Origin: CAZMXP01 sp964570285
GTDB lineage: Bacteria > Planctomycetota > PLA2
Assembly (NCBI GenBank): GCA_964570285.1
Contig: CAZMXP010000012.1
Coordinates: 27,923-91,922 of the forward strand
Length of the DNA: 64,000 nucleotides
Direction: 5' to 3'
Under the pieces are notes generated by a model. That model worked only from the letters and a program-made list of their open reading frames with translations, was not told the DNA's origin and ran no database searches. Made by a program: the position numbers and the translations under genes. Of the stretch, positions 7,936 to 16,759 are shown one piece after another (within the stretch, counting starts at the first letter, position 1; the number at the start of each line of letters is the position of its first letter).

Positions 7936-8820
7936 CTAGTTGTAGACATGCAGCGAAGCCTGCGACGCCGGCAAGACATGGATCCCGAGGTACGTGATCA
8001 GGATCATCAGTCCGCCCACCGCCACGAGCGCCTGCGCCTTCACGCCGACCCAGCCCTGCACGAACCTCAGGTGGAAGTAGACGAGGAAGAAGGCCCAGGA
8101 GATCAGCGCCCAGGTCTCCTTCGCGTCCCAGAACCAGTACTCGCCCCAGGAGTCGTCGGCCCAGAGGGCGCCCATGCAGAGCGCGGCGGTCATGAACGGG
8201 AAGCCGAGGCCGGCGATGCGGTAGGTCCAGCGGTCCACCGCGGGGCTCGCGAGGCTCGCGAGCATCGTCTTAGGGCCGAGGAGGCTCCGGGCGCCGGCGC
8301 CGATCAGGTAGAAGATCGCGAGGATCGACGCGAGGCCGAGGCTGCCGTAGCCGAGCATGTAGGCGCTCACGTGCACCGGATGCCAGCCCGACTGCAGCGC
8401 GGGCACGAGGTTGTTGACCTTGTAGTCCTCCTTCATGCCGAGCAGCGTCCAGAGCACCCCTCCGAGGCCGGCGATGAGCGTGAAGACCGTGCTGCCGAGC
8501 AGCGCGGCGGCGCCGGCGCTCGTCCAGACCTTCTCCGACAGGTAGAGCGTCAGGCCGAAGATCATCGTGGCGAGCCCGGTCGCGGTGAAGACCTCGTGCT
8601 TGCTCTGCAGCGGCACGTGGCCGTTGATCGCCCAGCGCGTGAAGAAGTGGAAGAGGTGGCAGCCGAGCGCGGCGATGAAGAGCGTCATCACCGCGAGGTG
8701 CAGCGCCCCGCTCTGCCGTCCGGCGGCCGCCGCGTAGATCCCCTGCGCGAGGAACGCGATCCCCAGCGCCACGTAGAGCCACAGGTAGACCGACGGCAGG
8801 ACCTCTAGGATTTGGATCAC
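7936..8820 (-). CDS. ccsB: Cytochrome c biogenesis protein CcsB/ResC-type (heme export and ligation)
   Basis: A 294-residue polytopic membrane protein with about eight hydrophobic segments. The tryptophan-rich WWD-type heme-handling motif appears as GALWADDSWGEYWFWDAKETWALISW near residues 203-228, the hallmark of CcsA/ResC and CcmC/F proteins. Conserved His residues sit in CHLFHFFTRWAING, SKHEVF and HPVHV. With the ResB-like partner it would deliver heme to apocytochromes c on the outer face (System II). It starts at GTG 8820, overlapping the ResB stop as GTGA, so the two are coupled. Confidence 0.9.
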   Translation of the reverse strand: MIQILEVLPSVYLWLYVALGIAFLAQGIYAAAAGRQSGALHLAVMTLFIAALGCHLFHFFTRWAINGHVPLQSKHEVFTATGLATMIFGLTLYLSEKVWTSAGAAALLGSTVFTLIAGLGGVLWTLLGMKEDYKVNNLVPALQSGWHPVHVSAYMLGYGSLGLASILAIFYLIGAGARSLLGPKTMLASLASPAVDRWTYRIAGLGFPFMTAALCMGALWADDSWGEYWFWDAKETWALISWAFFLVYFHLRFVQGWVGVKAQALVAVGGLMILITYLGIHVLPASQASLHVYN

Positions 8821-11255
8821 GGCTCCCCCCTCTCCTTGGCGCCGGCCGCGGCGGCCCGCTTCGCCCGGCTGCGGCGATCGTAGTAAGGCCGGAAGAAAAA
8901 CACCCAGCAGGTCCCGAGCGTGAGCACGAGGTACCCGACATACATGAAGCGGACGCCCGGGTTGCGCGTGACGGAGATGCCGCTGATGCCGAGGCCGTCC
9001 TCCCCCTTGCCGGCGTTCGCCTGGAAGAAGCGGTAGCCGTTGTGGCGCAGCGGCCGGTTCACCTGCACCGCGTGGGTCTTGACCTTGTTGCCCTCGTGGT
9101 CCACGATCGAGAGCACCGAGAACCAGTCGCGCGCCATCTCCGTCTGCACGAGCGCGATCCGGTAGAGCGGCCAGCCCGCCGCGTCCCTGCCGTACTCGAT
9201 CGGCGCGTCGAACGGCGTCAGTTCGCGCCGCACGGTCCCCCACGGCCCGTCGATCTCGATGTCGGCCCACGCGGCGAGCAGGTTGTCGCGCTCGCCGCCG
9301 CCCTCGGCGAGGAACTGCTCGTCGGTGACCTCGTGGACCGTCGGCTTCTCGATGCCGGAGGCGACCGACCTCTCGACGCCGAGATAGAGGCCGCGCAGGC
9401 GCCCCTGCATCGCGACGCCGCGCCCGGGCTCGAGCGGGACCGGCTCCCCCCCCTCGCCCCCCCCCTTCTGCACCAGCACCGGGACCTGCCCGTCCATGCC
9501 GACGATCCGGCAGATGTCGAAGACGCCGCGGTCGCGCGGATCGGGCCAGTCGAAGCGGAGTTCGAGCCCCTCGAGGGCCTCGAAGCCGCGGGCGAACTCG
9601 GTGTCGTCGCGCGGCACCAGCGCGTCGCGGCCGTCGAGGCGCAGGTAGAGGACGGGCTCCTCGCTGCGCTGCAGCTTGCGGTCGAGATTGACGTTTTCCG
9701 CGCCGGAGAGCGCCGACTCGATCGCGTGGAACTCGAGCGTGATCGTGCGCCCGCCGATGGCGATGCGGCGCCGCTCGCCGAGTTCGACGCGCACGCGCTG
9801 CTGCTCGCCGCCGAGGCGGACGATGAGCCACCCGTTGTCGGGCTCCGGCGCGCGCTCCGCCAGCGCGGCGAACTCCGACGCGTTGCGCGCGTGCACGTAC
9901 TCGATGCGCACCTCGCCGCCGCCCAGCGGGATGTCGAGGGCCGACCGGCCCGGATCGAACGCGAAGAGCCAACTGCGCAGGTTGGCCGCGAGGAGCAGGT
10001 TGGTGCCGCCCGAGGGGTCGCGGTAGATGCCGAGACGCACCGCGGGGTCGACGGCGCCCCCGGGCACCTCCTCCACCGTCGTCTCCACGAACACCCGCGG
10101 CTTGTAGCGGTGGACCGTCATCCGCACCTGGCCGCCCTCGAAGACGCGCGGGACCCCCTCCCGCACGGGGAAGCTCTCGGTGGCCGAGAAGGGCGTGCCG
10201 CGCACGCCGCCCTCCTGCCACGCGGAGCCGTCGTGGCGGCGGCTGCCGTCGATGCGCGTCACCTGCGTCTCGTGGTAGTACTCCGTCGCGAAGCGGTCGA
10301 GGGTGACGCGGAACGGCAGGTGCCAGTAGACCTCGTTCTTCTTGTCGTCGATCTTGCTCGCGACCTGCAGTTCGGGCTTGCCGTAGGTGAACCAGATGTA
10401 GCCCTCCTTCGCGACGCAGAGGTCGACGAAGGCGCCGGTCAGGATCGTCAGGATGCCCATGTGCGTGACCGCGATGCCCATGTCGCGCACCGTCCACGGC
10501 GCGCGGGCGATCGTGCCCACCGTCACGTTCACGGCGATCAGAAGCAGCAGCACGTAGAACCACCAGGACTCGAAGACGTCGAAGATGTGGAGGTTGCGGC
10601 ACCAGCGGTAGAACGAATAGAGGCCCGCCTGGTGCTCCTTCGCGAAGTGGCTCGTCGTGAGCTGGTCCACCTGCCGCTTCGTGCTGCCGAGGATCGCCTC
10701 CTCGAGCGCCTTCGCCGACCGCTCGCCGAAGGCCTCCGCCCGGAGCGCGATCTGCGCGCGCTGGACGGGGCTCAGCCGGAGCTTCTCCTCGTACATGCGC
10801 GTGCGCTCCGCGTTGGGGAAGAGCCAGAGCCAGGCGTGGCTCTCGGCGAGCGCGAAGCGGGTCGCCATGTTGTTGTTGTTGAACGGCGGGAGGCTGCCGT
10901 CCGGCGGGATGCCGGGGTCGAAGACGCCGTCGCGGCGCAGGTCGAGGTCCTGGATGATCAGCGTGCCGAGCTGGCAGGAGAGCACGAGCAGCGTCAGCAG
11001 CACCCCCGCCGACTTGAAGCCGCGCAAGACGTCCCAGAGGAACCGCCGCTGGAGGTAGGCGAGGAGCCCGAGCCCCGCGAGCACGATGCCCCCGACCGCG
11101 AACCAGAGGCCGTCGAGCGAGCTGCCCCCGCCGTGACGGAGCCGGTCGAAGAGCGGCTCGTAGACGTTCTGGGCGAGCACCGCCGCGACCAGGATGCACA
11201 GGTGAAAGAGCAGGATCGGCAGGAAGCCGAGAGGCGAGCGGTTGGCGGCCGACAT
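8817..11255 (-). CDS. ResB-like cytochrome c biogenesis protein, very large extracytoplasmic domain
   Basis: An 812-residue protein. It has hydrophobic segments near residues 13-31, 52-70, 82-100 and 226-245, then ARAPWTVRDMGIAVTHMGIL with a further membrane segment, and a last segment near residues 770-790. Between about 300 and 765 lies a soluble domain roughly twice the size of that in classical ResB, ending with NRPLRHNGYRFFQANAGKG, the conserved ResB box. ResB and CcsB together make the System II heme lyase. ATG 11255 is chosen because it precedes the first membrane segment; TACACT lies 11 bases upstream. The enlarged domain probably contacts apocytochrome. Confidence 0.85.
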   Translation of the reverse strand: MSAANRSPLGFLPILLFHLCILVAAVLAQNVYEPLFDRLRHGGGSSLDGLWFAVGGIVLAGLGLLAYLQRRFLWDVLRGFKSAGVLLTLLVLSCQLGTLIIQDLDLRRDGVFDPGIPPDGSLPPFNNNNMATRFALAESHAWLWLFPNAERTRMYEEKLRLSPVQRAQIALRAEAFGERSAKALEEAILGSTKRQVDQLTTSHFAKEHQAGLYSFYRWCRNLHIFDVFESWWFYVLLLLIAVNVTVGTIARAPWTVRDMGIAVTHMGILTILTGAFVDLCVAKEGYIWFTYGKPELQVASKIDDKKNEVYWHLPFRVTLDRFATEYYHETQVTRIDGSRRHDGSAWQEGGVRGTPFSATESFPVREGVPRVFEGGQVRMTVHRYKPRVFVETTVEEVPGGAVDPAVRLGIYRDPSGGTNLLLAANLRSWLFAFDPGRSALDIPLGGGEVRIEYVHARNASEFAALAERAPEPDNGWLIVRLGGEQQRVRVELGERRRIAIGGRTITLEFHAIESALSGAENVNLDRKLQRSEEPVLYLRLDGRDALVPRDDTEFARGFEALEGLELRFDWPDPRDRGVFDICRIVGMDGQVPVLVQKGGGEGGEPVPLEPGRGVAMQGRLRGLYLGVERSVASGIEKPTVHEVTDEQFLAEGGGERDNLLAAWADIEIDGPWGTVRRELTPFDAPIEYGRDAAGWPLYRIALVQTEMARDWFSVLSIVDHEGNKVKTHAVQVNRPLRHNGYRFFQANAGKGEDGLGISGISVTRNPGVRFMYVGYLVLTLGTCWVFFFRPYYDRRSRAKRAAAAGAKERGEP

Positions 11256-11524
11256 GTCGCGCCCCCAGTGTATTTCAGCCCGCAAGACGCGCCGTGCTAC
11301 CCTCGTGCGTCCCCGCGAGACGGGGTCCCGTGAGGGAAGCATCGTCTCGGAACGGCGCGCGCGAGCGTATGCTGCGGGCGCCTCGGAGGCCGGGTCCCAG
11401 GCGGGGCCCTCTCTCGCGGGGACACGCCCGCCCCGACGATCGCGGGCCCCAGAGTCGAAAAGCAGGCCGCCTCGGGCGTATACCCGGGCGTGAGGCGCCA
11501 CGACGCGAGGCCCGGGGAGGAGCA
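11256..11524. other. Intergenic region with a 12-bp stem closing a GC-rich segment
   Basis: This 269-base gap lies between the divergent resB-like and sigma-factor genes. GTCCCCGCGAGA (11309-11320) pairs perfectly with TCTCGCGGGGAC (11412-11423) and encloses 91 bases that can form more hairpins (GGTCCC, GGGCCC boxes). It matches no RNA family I know. It may be a structured leader, a small RNA or a decayed repeat. Confidence 0.4.
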
Positions 11525-12055
11525 TTGCTCGAAGACGAGGCATTCGAGGCCTTCTACAAGGAGCACCAGCCGGGCCTGCTGCGCTTCGTCGCCTCGCGCA
11601 TCCGCGACCGCCACGGCGCCCAGGATGTCGTGCAGGAGGTCTACGCGAAGGCCTACCGGAACCGGGCCCGCTTCGACGAGAGTCGCCCCTTCGCGACCTG
11701 GATCTACGCGATCGCGCGCAACGCCTGCGTCGACCACCTGCGGCGCCGCGGCCGCGACCCGCTCGCGGCGGGCGGCCCCTGGGCCCCCGCGCCCCCACCC
11801 GATCTCGAGGGCGCGCCGGCGCTCGACTCCGCCGATCCCGCCCTCTCCGCCCAGCGCGAGGAGCTCCTCGCCCTCGTCCGGCGCGAACTCGCCGGCATGC
11901 CCGACCACAGGCGGGCGGCGGTCGAGATGAAGATCCTCGATGGCCTGACCTACCGCGAGATCAGCGAGGCGCTCGGCGCGCCGCTGGGGACCGTCGCCTA
12001 CTGGGTGCGCGAGACGATCACGACCGTCGCCGCGCGCCTCAAGGATCTCAAGTGA
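11525..12055 (+). CDS. ECF-type RNA polymerase sigma factor
   Basis: A 176-residue protein. Region 2 is FYKEHQPGLLRFVASRIRD, then AQDVVQEVYAKAY and FATWIYAIARNACVDHLRR (residues 8-75). Region 4 is LAGMPDHRRAAVEMKILDG with TYREISEALGAPLGTVAYWV, a helix-turn-helix (about 120-165). A TTG start at 11525 is preferred because GGGGAGGAG ends four bases upstream and region 2 begins shortly after it; longer in-frame starts lack ribosome sites. The stop overlaps the next gene as GTGA. Its activity is presumably restrained by the membrane protein encoded next. Confidence 0.85.
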   Translation: MLEDEAFEAFYKEHQPGLLRFVASRIRDRHGAQDVVQEVYAKAYRNRARFDESRPFATWIYAIARNACVDHLRRRGRDPLAAGGPWAPAPPPDLEGAPALDSADPALSAQREELLALVRRELAGMPDHRRAAVEMKILDGLTYREISEALGAPLGTVAYWVRETITTVAARLKDLK

Positions 12056-13185
12056 CCGACGACCTGATCGACCTGCTGCTCGGCGAACTGCCGCCGGAGA
12101 GGGCGGCGGCGCTGCGGGCCGACCCGGCGCTCCGGCCGCGGATCCGGCGGTACGAGGAGGCGATCGGCCTCATCCGCGACGCCGCGCTCGGCGGGTGGGA
12201 GGCCGCCCCCGTGCGCCGGCGGTGGCGGACGCGCCTGCTGCCGATCGCCGCGCTGCTCCTCGCGGGCCTCGCGCTCTTCTTCCTCGACGGGCGGCCGCGC
12301 CACGAGAGCCGCGTCTTCGAGCCCGACCTCGCATTCGGCGAACTCCGCCCCGAGGAGACCGACGCGGCCGGGCGCGTGCGCACGCCCTCCACCGCCGACG
12401 GGCCGACGGTGCGCCTCGGCTCGGTCGAGATCGCGGCGCTCGGCGCGACGCGGCGCTTCCCCGTCGCCGTCGGCGGGCCGATCCCCCCCGGCAGCGAGAT
12501 CACGACATCCGCCGAGGGCGGCGCGCGCATCGACCTGCCGCACCGCGCGATCCTCTTCCTCGGACCGCTCTCCACCGTCCACCTGCGCGCGCGCGCCGAC
12601 GGCGCGACCGCGCTGAGGGTCGTCGGCGGCGTCGCCTGCACCATCGCGGAGGGGGGCCCGCTGCACGTCGCGGTGGACGACAGCGACCTGCTGCTCGTGC
12701 ACCGGAGCGGCGCCGCCCTCTTCCGCCACTCGCCGGCGGAGGCGGTCAACCTGCGCGGGGCGCTGCTGCTCGACCTGGGCCTCGGCCGCACCTTCGCGAT
12801 CCCCCCCTGCGAGCGGTTGCCCGCCGCGTGCGTGGCCGACCCGGAGACCGTCGCGGTCACCGACGACGAGCTCGGTCTCGACTGGTACACCGCGCTGGCC
12901 CACCCGGGCGACCAGGTCGACGACATCGCATGGCAGACGCGGCTCGCGAGCGTGCCGCTGGCCCCCACGCCGGAGACGTTGCTCTACCTGCGGTTCGCCC
13001 CCAACGGCGGCGGCACGGTGGCACTCTCGTTTGGCGGCGAGCCCCGGACCTACGCCCTCGACAAGCGCGACTCCCTCGAACTGCGCCTGCGCCTCCGCGA
13101 CCTCGGCGACGGCCCCGTGCTCACGCTCTCGCACCGGCCGCGCGAGGCGCGCCTCTTCACGCCCCGCCCGCGCGCAGCGCGTTGA
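12052..13185 (+). CDS. FecR-like membrane anti-sigma factor
   Basis: A 377-residue protein starting at GTG 12052, coupled to the sigma gene. The N-terminal 60 residues are a small helical sigma-binding domain (LIDLLLGELPPERAAALRAD). One membrane segment follows (LLPIAALLLAGLALFFL, about 63-79), then a periplasmic region with a FecR-type beta domain near residues 135-250 (GGPIPPGSEITTSAEGGARI, LRVVGGVACTIAEGG). No zinc-finger ligands are present. It probably senses an extracytoplasmic signal and releases the sigma factor. Its 3' end overlaps metG tail-to-tail by 29 bases. Confidence 0.75.
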   Translation: MTDDLIDLLLGELPPERAAALRADPALRPRIRRYEEAIGLIRDAALGGWEAAPVRRRWRTRLLPIAALLLAGLALFFLDGRPRHESRVFEPDLAFGELRPEETDAAGRVRTPSTADGPTVRLGSVEIAALGATRRFPVAVGGPIPPGSEITTSAEGGARIDLPHRAILFLGPLSTVHLRARADGATALRVVGGVACTIAEGGPLHVAVDDSDLLLVHRSGAALFRHSPAEAVNLRGALLLDLGLGRTFAIPPCERLPAACVADPETVAVTDDELGLDWYTALAHPGDQVDDIAWQTRLASVPLAPTPETLLYLRFAPNGGGTVALSFGGEPRTYALDKRDSLELRLRLRDLGDGPVLTLSHRPREARLFTPRPRAAR

Positions 13186-14917
13186 CCTCCGCCTCGATCA
13201 CCTCGTCGGGGATCTTCTCGCAGAGCACCTCGGGCGTGCCGAGGCGATGTCCGGCGGGCAGGTCCTCCGCCGGGAGAAGGGGTCGAGGGGGCCGCGGGGG
13301 GAGGGCGAGCATCGCCCGGAGCCGTTCCGCCATGTCGGGGACGAAGGGCGAGGCGAGCACCGAAAGCTGCGGCAGGAACTGCAGGGCGACGTGCAGCGCC
13401 GACGCGCAGGCGACCGGGTCGCTCTTGCGCAGCTTCCACGGCGCGGTCTCGTCGAGGAAGCGGTTGCCGTCCTCCGCGAGGCCCAGGAACTCCTCCAGCG
13501 CGCGGCGGAAACGGAAGGCCTCGATCTCGCGCGCGACCGCCTCGCTGCGCGCGCGGAGGCACCCGTGCACGCGCGCGAGCTCCGCCTCGAAGCCGGTCCG
13601 GGCCGGGACCCTGCCCTCGAAGTGGGCCGCGACGAACTTCAGCACGCGCACCGCGAAATTGCCGAAGACGTTCGCGAGCAGGTCGGTCTTCGCCTTGAAC
13701 TCGCGCCAGAGGAAGTCGCTGTCGGCGGTCTCCGGCATCGCCGCGGTCAGGTAGAAGCGCGTCTTGTCGGCGCCGTACTTGTCGAGGAACGACGCGACGT
13801 CGAGGTACCACCCCTCGCTCTTGTTGAACTTCCGCCCTTCGAGGTTGAAGAACTCGTTGGCGGGCACGTTCTCCGGCAGCACGTAGCGCTCGCCCGCGTG
13901 CGGCCCCCGGAGCCCCCCCCGGTCGCTCGCCTGCCAGGCGAGCATCGCCGGGAAGACGATGCAGTGGAACGAGATGTTGTCCTTGCCGAGGAAGTGGATG
14001 AGCCTCGCCCCCTCCTCGTCCTCGCGGCGGATCCAGTAGCGGCGCCAGTCCCGCCCGGCGGCCTTGGCCCATTCGATGGTCGCGCTGATGTAGCCGACGG
14101 GCGCGTCGAACCAGACGTAGAGGACCTTCTTCGAGACGTCGCCGAGGGAGCGGCCGTCGAGGTCGGTCTCCGGCAGCGGCACGCCCCACGGCAGGTCGCG
14201 CGTGATCGGGCGCGCCTCGAGCCCTTCGCCCTCGATCATCTTGTCGAAGACGAACGACGCGACGTTGGGCTTCAGCCGGGGGCGCAGCGCCTCGAGCCAG
14301 GGGCGGACCGCCGGGTCGGTCGCGAAGGGGCGCAGGTCGAGCTCGTACTGCCAGGAGTCGCGCAGTTCGAGCCGGTCGGAAGGGTCGAGGCTCGAGCGCG
14401 GATCGATCAGCTTCGTCGTGTCGAGCCAGGAGCCGCAGGCGGGGCACTCGTCGCCGCGCGCCCTCGGGTGACGGCAGAGGTAGCAGGTGCCGACGACGTA
14501 GCGGTCGGCGAGGAAGCGGTCGGACTTCGCCGAGTAGAGCTGCTTCACGTCGCGCCGCACGAGGCGGCCGTTCGCGAGCAGGCGCAGGAAGAACTCCTGC
14601 GCGAGCGCGTAGTGCGGCTCCTTGCGGCTCGTCTGCGAGAAGTGGTCGAAGCGGATGCGCAGCCGCTCGCAGGAGTCCTTCCAGACCTTGTGCCAGCGGT
14701 CGACGAAGGCCTGGTAGGAGACGCCCTCCTGCTCGGCGCCGAGGGTGACCGCGACGCCGTGCTCGTCGGTGCCGCACACATAGGCGACGTCGCTCCCGAT
14801 GAGCCTGTGGTAGCGCACGAAGATGTCGGCGGGCAGGTAGGCGCCGACGAGGTGCCCGAAGTGGGGAGCGCCGTTCGCGTAGGGCAGCGCGGAAGTGACG
14901 AGGATGGGGCGGGGCAC
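13157..14917 (-). CDS. metG: Methionyl-tRNA synthetase
   Basis: A 586-residue class I synthetase that charges tRNA-Met in the cytoplasm. The HIGH signature is HFGH at residues 19-22, after PRPILVTSALPYANGAP. A zinc knuckle CYLC...CPAC lies near residues 145-160. WFDAPVGYISATIEW and FHCIVFPAMLAW are core MetRS motifs. The KMSKS loop reads KFNKSEG near residue 363, with Asn for the first Ser. A helical anticodon-binding domain follows; the C-terminal EMAP-like tRNA-binding domain is absent, as in many bacteria. GTG 14917 lies nine bases after a TAGAAT box. Confidence 0.93.
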   Translation of the reverse strand: MPRPILVTSALPYANGAPHFGHLVGAYLPADIFVRYHRLIGSDVAYVCGTDEHGVAVTLGAEQEGVSYQAFVDRWHKVWKDSCERLRIRFDHFSQTSRKEPHYALAQEFFLRLLANGRLVRRDVKQLYSAKSDRFLADRYVVGTCYLCRHPRARGDECPACGSWLDTTKLIDPRSSLDPSDRLELRDSWQYELDLRPFATDPAVRPWLEALRPRLKPNVASFVFDKMIEGEGLEARPITRDLPWGVPLPETDLDGRSLGDVSKKVLYVWFDAPVGYISATIEWAKAAGRDWRRYWIRREDEEGARLIHFLGKDNISFHCIVFPAMLAWQASDRGGLRGPHAGERYVLPENVPANEFFNLEGRKFNKSEGWYLDVASFLDKYGADKTRFYLTAAMPETADSDFLWREFKAKTDLLANVFGNFAVRVLKFVAAHFEGRVPARTGFEAELARVHGCLRARSEAVAREIEAFRFRRALEEFLGLAEDGNRFLDETAPWKLRKSDPVACASALHVALQFLPQLSVLASPFVPDMAERLRAMLALPPRPPRPLLPAEDLPAGHRLGTPEVLCEKIPDEVIEAEVNALRAGGA

Positions 14918-14955
14918 GGGGAGGGGATTCTAACGCGCCTTCCCCGGCGGCCGCC

Positions 14956-15834
14956 TCAGAACCGCCGCGAGATCCCGAGGAAGAGCCCGAGGTCGTCCGC
15001 GGCGCCGGTCAGCCCCACGCGGATCCCGCCGTCGAGCTGCGTGTCGGCGGAGAGGCCGAACGTGAGTCCGGCGTTCGCATAGCCACGGTAGTCCTCTTCC
15101 CCGGAGAGGGCGACGATCCCCGCGTACTCGAGAAACCCGCCGAGGTCGCCGCAGAGCCTCCGGCTGACCGTCGCCGTGTGCACGAGATCGACGACGTACC
15201 CGTCGCCAGCGCCAGCGCGGACGAGGTCCGCCTCCGCCATGAGACCCAGCGAGAACTCGTTCGGGAGCTGGAGGGCCAACGGGGCGATCAGCCCCCCCTC
15301 GACCTCGCCGTTGCCGAGGCCGCGGCCCGCGGTCGGCAGCTTGAGGAACGGCATCAGCGCGAAGGCGGTCGGGCCGTCGTCGTTCCCCCAGAGATTGAGC
15401 TTGAGGCGCAGCACCGTGTCCCCGAACCCCTCCACCGTCGCCGTGGCGCCCGACGCCGGATCGCGGGTCCTCTCGCGCACGAAGGGGTCGAGGCCGAGCT
15501 GGAGATCCGCGCTGCCGGAGAGGCCGACCTTGAGGAGCAGCGGCGCGACCGCGAGCGTGGCGACCTCGGGCGTGGCCCCGCCGCCGCGCACGAGGTTGAA
15601 GTCGACGAGCGACATCTCGACCTGGAGACGTCCGGCCTCGACCGTGAAGGGGCTCTCCGTCGCGTCGGGCCGGTCGGTGCTCAGGGGGCGCACGCGCTCC
15701 GGCGGGGCGGCGCGGGAGGCCGCCAGGACGGGCCTGAACTGGCCGCACCCGCCGGCGACCGACAGCAGGAGCAGGATCGCGGGGAGCGCCCCGCTGCGGT
15801 AGCATTGCGTGGATACCTCAAACCCGATGTGCAT
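14956..15834 (-). CDS. Outer-membrane barrel protein, transporter/MetA-like
   Basis: A 292-residue protein. Residues 1-26 are a signal peptide or lipobox region (LLLLSVAGGC) and the chain ends in RRF, a barrel-insertion signature. It has alternating amphipathic strands (LQVEMSLVDFNLVRGG, ADLQLGLDPFV, FSLGLMAEADLV, LTFGLSADTQLDGGIRVGLT). This matches the phenol-degradation MetA-like 'transporter' family. ATG 15834 is preferred over GTG 15846 because GGGAG precedes it and a TATTCT box lies 12 bases upstream. It is divergent from a DtxR-type regulator, and the operator adjoins its -10 box, so metal-regulated expression is likely. Confidence 0.75.
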   Translation of the reverse strand: MHIGFEVSTQCYRSGALPAILLLLSVAGGCGQFRPVLAASRAAPPERVRPLSTDRPDATESPFTVEAGRLQVEMSLVDFNLVRGGGATPEVATLAVAPLLLKVGLSGSADLQLGLDPFVRERTRDPASGATATVEGFGDTVLRLKLNLWGNDDGPTAFALMPFLKLPTAGRGLGNGEVEGGLIAPLALQLPNEFSLGLMAEADLVRAGAGDGYVVDLVHTATVSRRLCGDLGGFLEYAGIVALSGEEDYRGYANAGLTFGLSADTQLDGGIRVGLTGAADDLGLFLGISRRF

Positions 15835-15852
15835 GACTGCTCCCACAGAATA

Positions 15853-15868
15853 GTTTGATCAGTCAAAC
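15853..15868. promoter_or_regulatory. Palindromic operator for the adjacent DtxR/MntR-type regulator
   Basis: GTTTGATCAGTCAAAC has perfect 6-bp arms and a 4-base centre. It lies between the divergent barrel gene and regulator gene, directly upstream of the TATTCT -10 box (15847-15852, minus strand) of the barrel gene, where bound protein would block polymerase. AT-rich palindromes are rare in this GC-rich window. Confidence 0.7.
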
Positions 15869-15927
15869 ATATCGGGCCGGGGCGAGGCCGTCAAGCCGCC
15901 CGTCGCGGGGCGGAAGGGGCGATCCAC

Positions 15928-16599
15928 ATGGCCACCGAGACCGTCGAGAACTACCTCAAGGCGATCTACACCCTCAGCGGCGAGTCGCCGACCGGCGAGG
16001 CGGGCATCGCCCGGCTGGCCGCGGTGCTCGGCGTGACGAAGGGCACCGCGACGACGATGGTCAAGCGGCTCTCCGCCGCCAAGCTGGCGCGGGCGGAGCG
16101 CTACGGCGGCATCACGCTGACGGCCAAGGGGACGCGCGCCGCCCTCGACATCCTGCGGCGGCACCGGATCGTCGAGACCTTCCTCGTGCAGACGCTCAAG
16201 CTCGACTGGTCCGCCGTGCATGCCGAGGCGGAGCGGCTCGAGCACGCGATCTCCCCGACCGTGCTCGAGGCCCTCGACGCCCACCTCGCCCATCCCGCGT
16301 TCGACCCCCACGGCGACCCGATCCCCGACGCCCGCGGCAGGACGCGGGAGCGCGGCGGCGAACCGCTCTCCTCGTTCGAGGCGGGGGCGCGCCTCGTCAT
16401 CGTGCGCGTGAAGGACCAGGATCCGGCCTACCTCGCCTTCATCGCCAAGCACGGCCTCAAGCCGGGAAGGCACGCGACGGTCCTCGACGGGGACGCGATG
16501 GCGCAGTCGATGACGGTCCAGGCGCAGGGCCACGCGCCGGTCTCGATGGCGCTCTCGGCCGCGGCGCGCATCGTCTGCCGCCGCGCCTCAAGGCCGTAG
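15928..16599 (+). CDS. DtxR/MntR-family metal-dependent transcriptional regulator
   Basis: A 223-residue DNA-binding repressor. The winged helix covers residues 1-65 (TVENYLKAIYTL, then VLGVTKGTATTMVKRLSAAK). The helical dimerisation and metal domain follows (RHRIVETFLVQTL, then ERLEHAISPTVLEALD with the conserved E-x-x-E-H). A C-terminal SH3/FeoA-like domain spans about 150-220 (GARLVIVRVKDQDPAYLAF, GRHATVLDGD). Mn2+ or Fe2+ would activate it to repress, probably its own gene and the divergent barrel gene through the palindrome at 15853. Confidence 0.9.
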   Translation: MATETVENYLKAIYTLSGESPTGEAGIARLAAVLGVTKGTATTMVKRLSAAKLARAERYGGITLTAKGTRAALDILRRHRIVETFLVQTLKLDWSAVHAEAERLEHAISPTVLEALDAHLAHPAFDPHGDPIPDARGRTRERGGEPLSSFEAGARLVIVRVKDQDPAYLAFIAKHGLKPGRHATVLDGDAMAQSMTVQAQGHAPVSMALSAAARIVCRRASRP

Positions 16600-16646
16600 G
16601 CGCCAAGCGCGGCGGGGCGCCCCCCCCCGCCCCCCCTCTAGACCAA

Positions 16647-16669
16647 GGGCGGTGGCAATGCCACCGCCC
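16647..16669. terminator. Perfect 10-bp hairpin between convergent genes
   Basis: GGGCGGTGGC and its exact complement are separated by AAT. The hairpin sits 47 bases after the regulator stop and 90 bases past the stop of the opposing lipoprotein gene. No T tract follows on either strand, so termination is inferred from position. Confidence 0.5.
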
Positions 16670-16759
16670 CTGGCAGTCGAGAGAGAGCCCTGATGCGCTC
16701 TCGGACTACTTCGCCTCCGCCTGCGCGCCCGAGGCACGGCGGCCGATCGCGGCCGCGAC

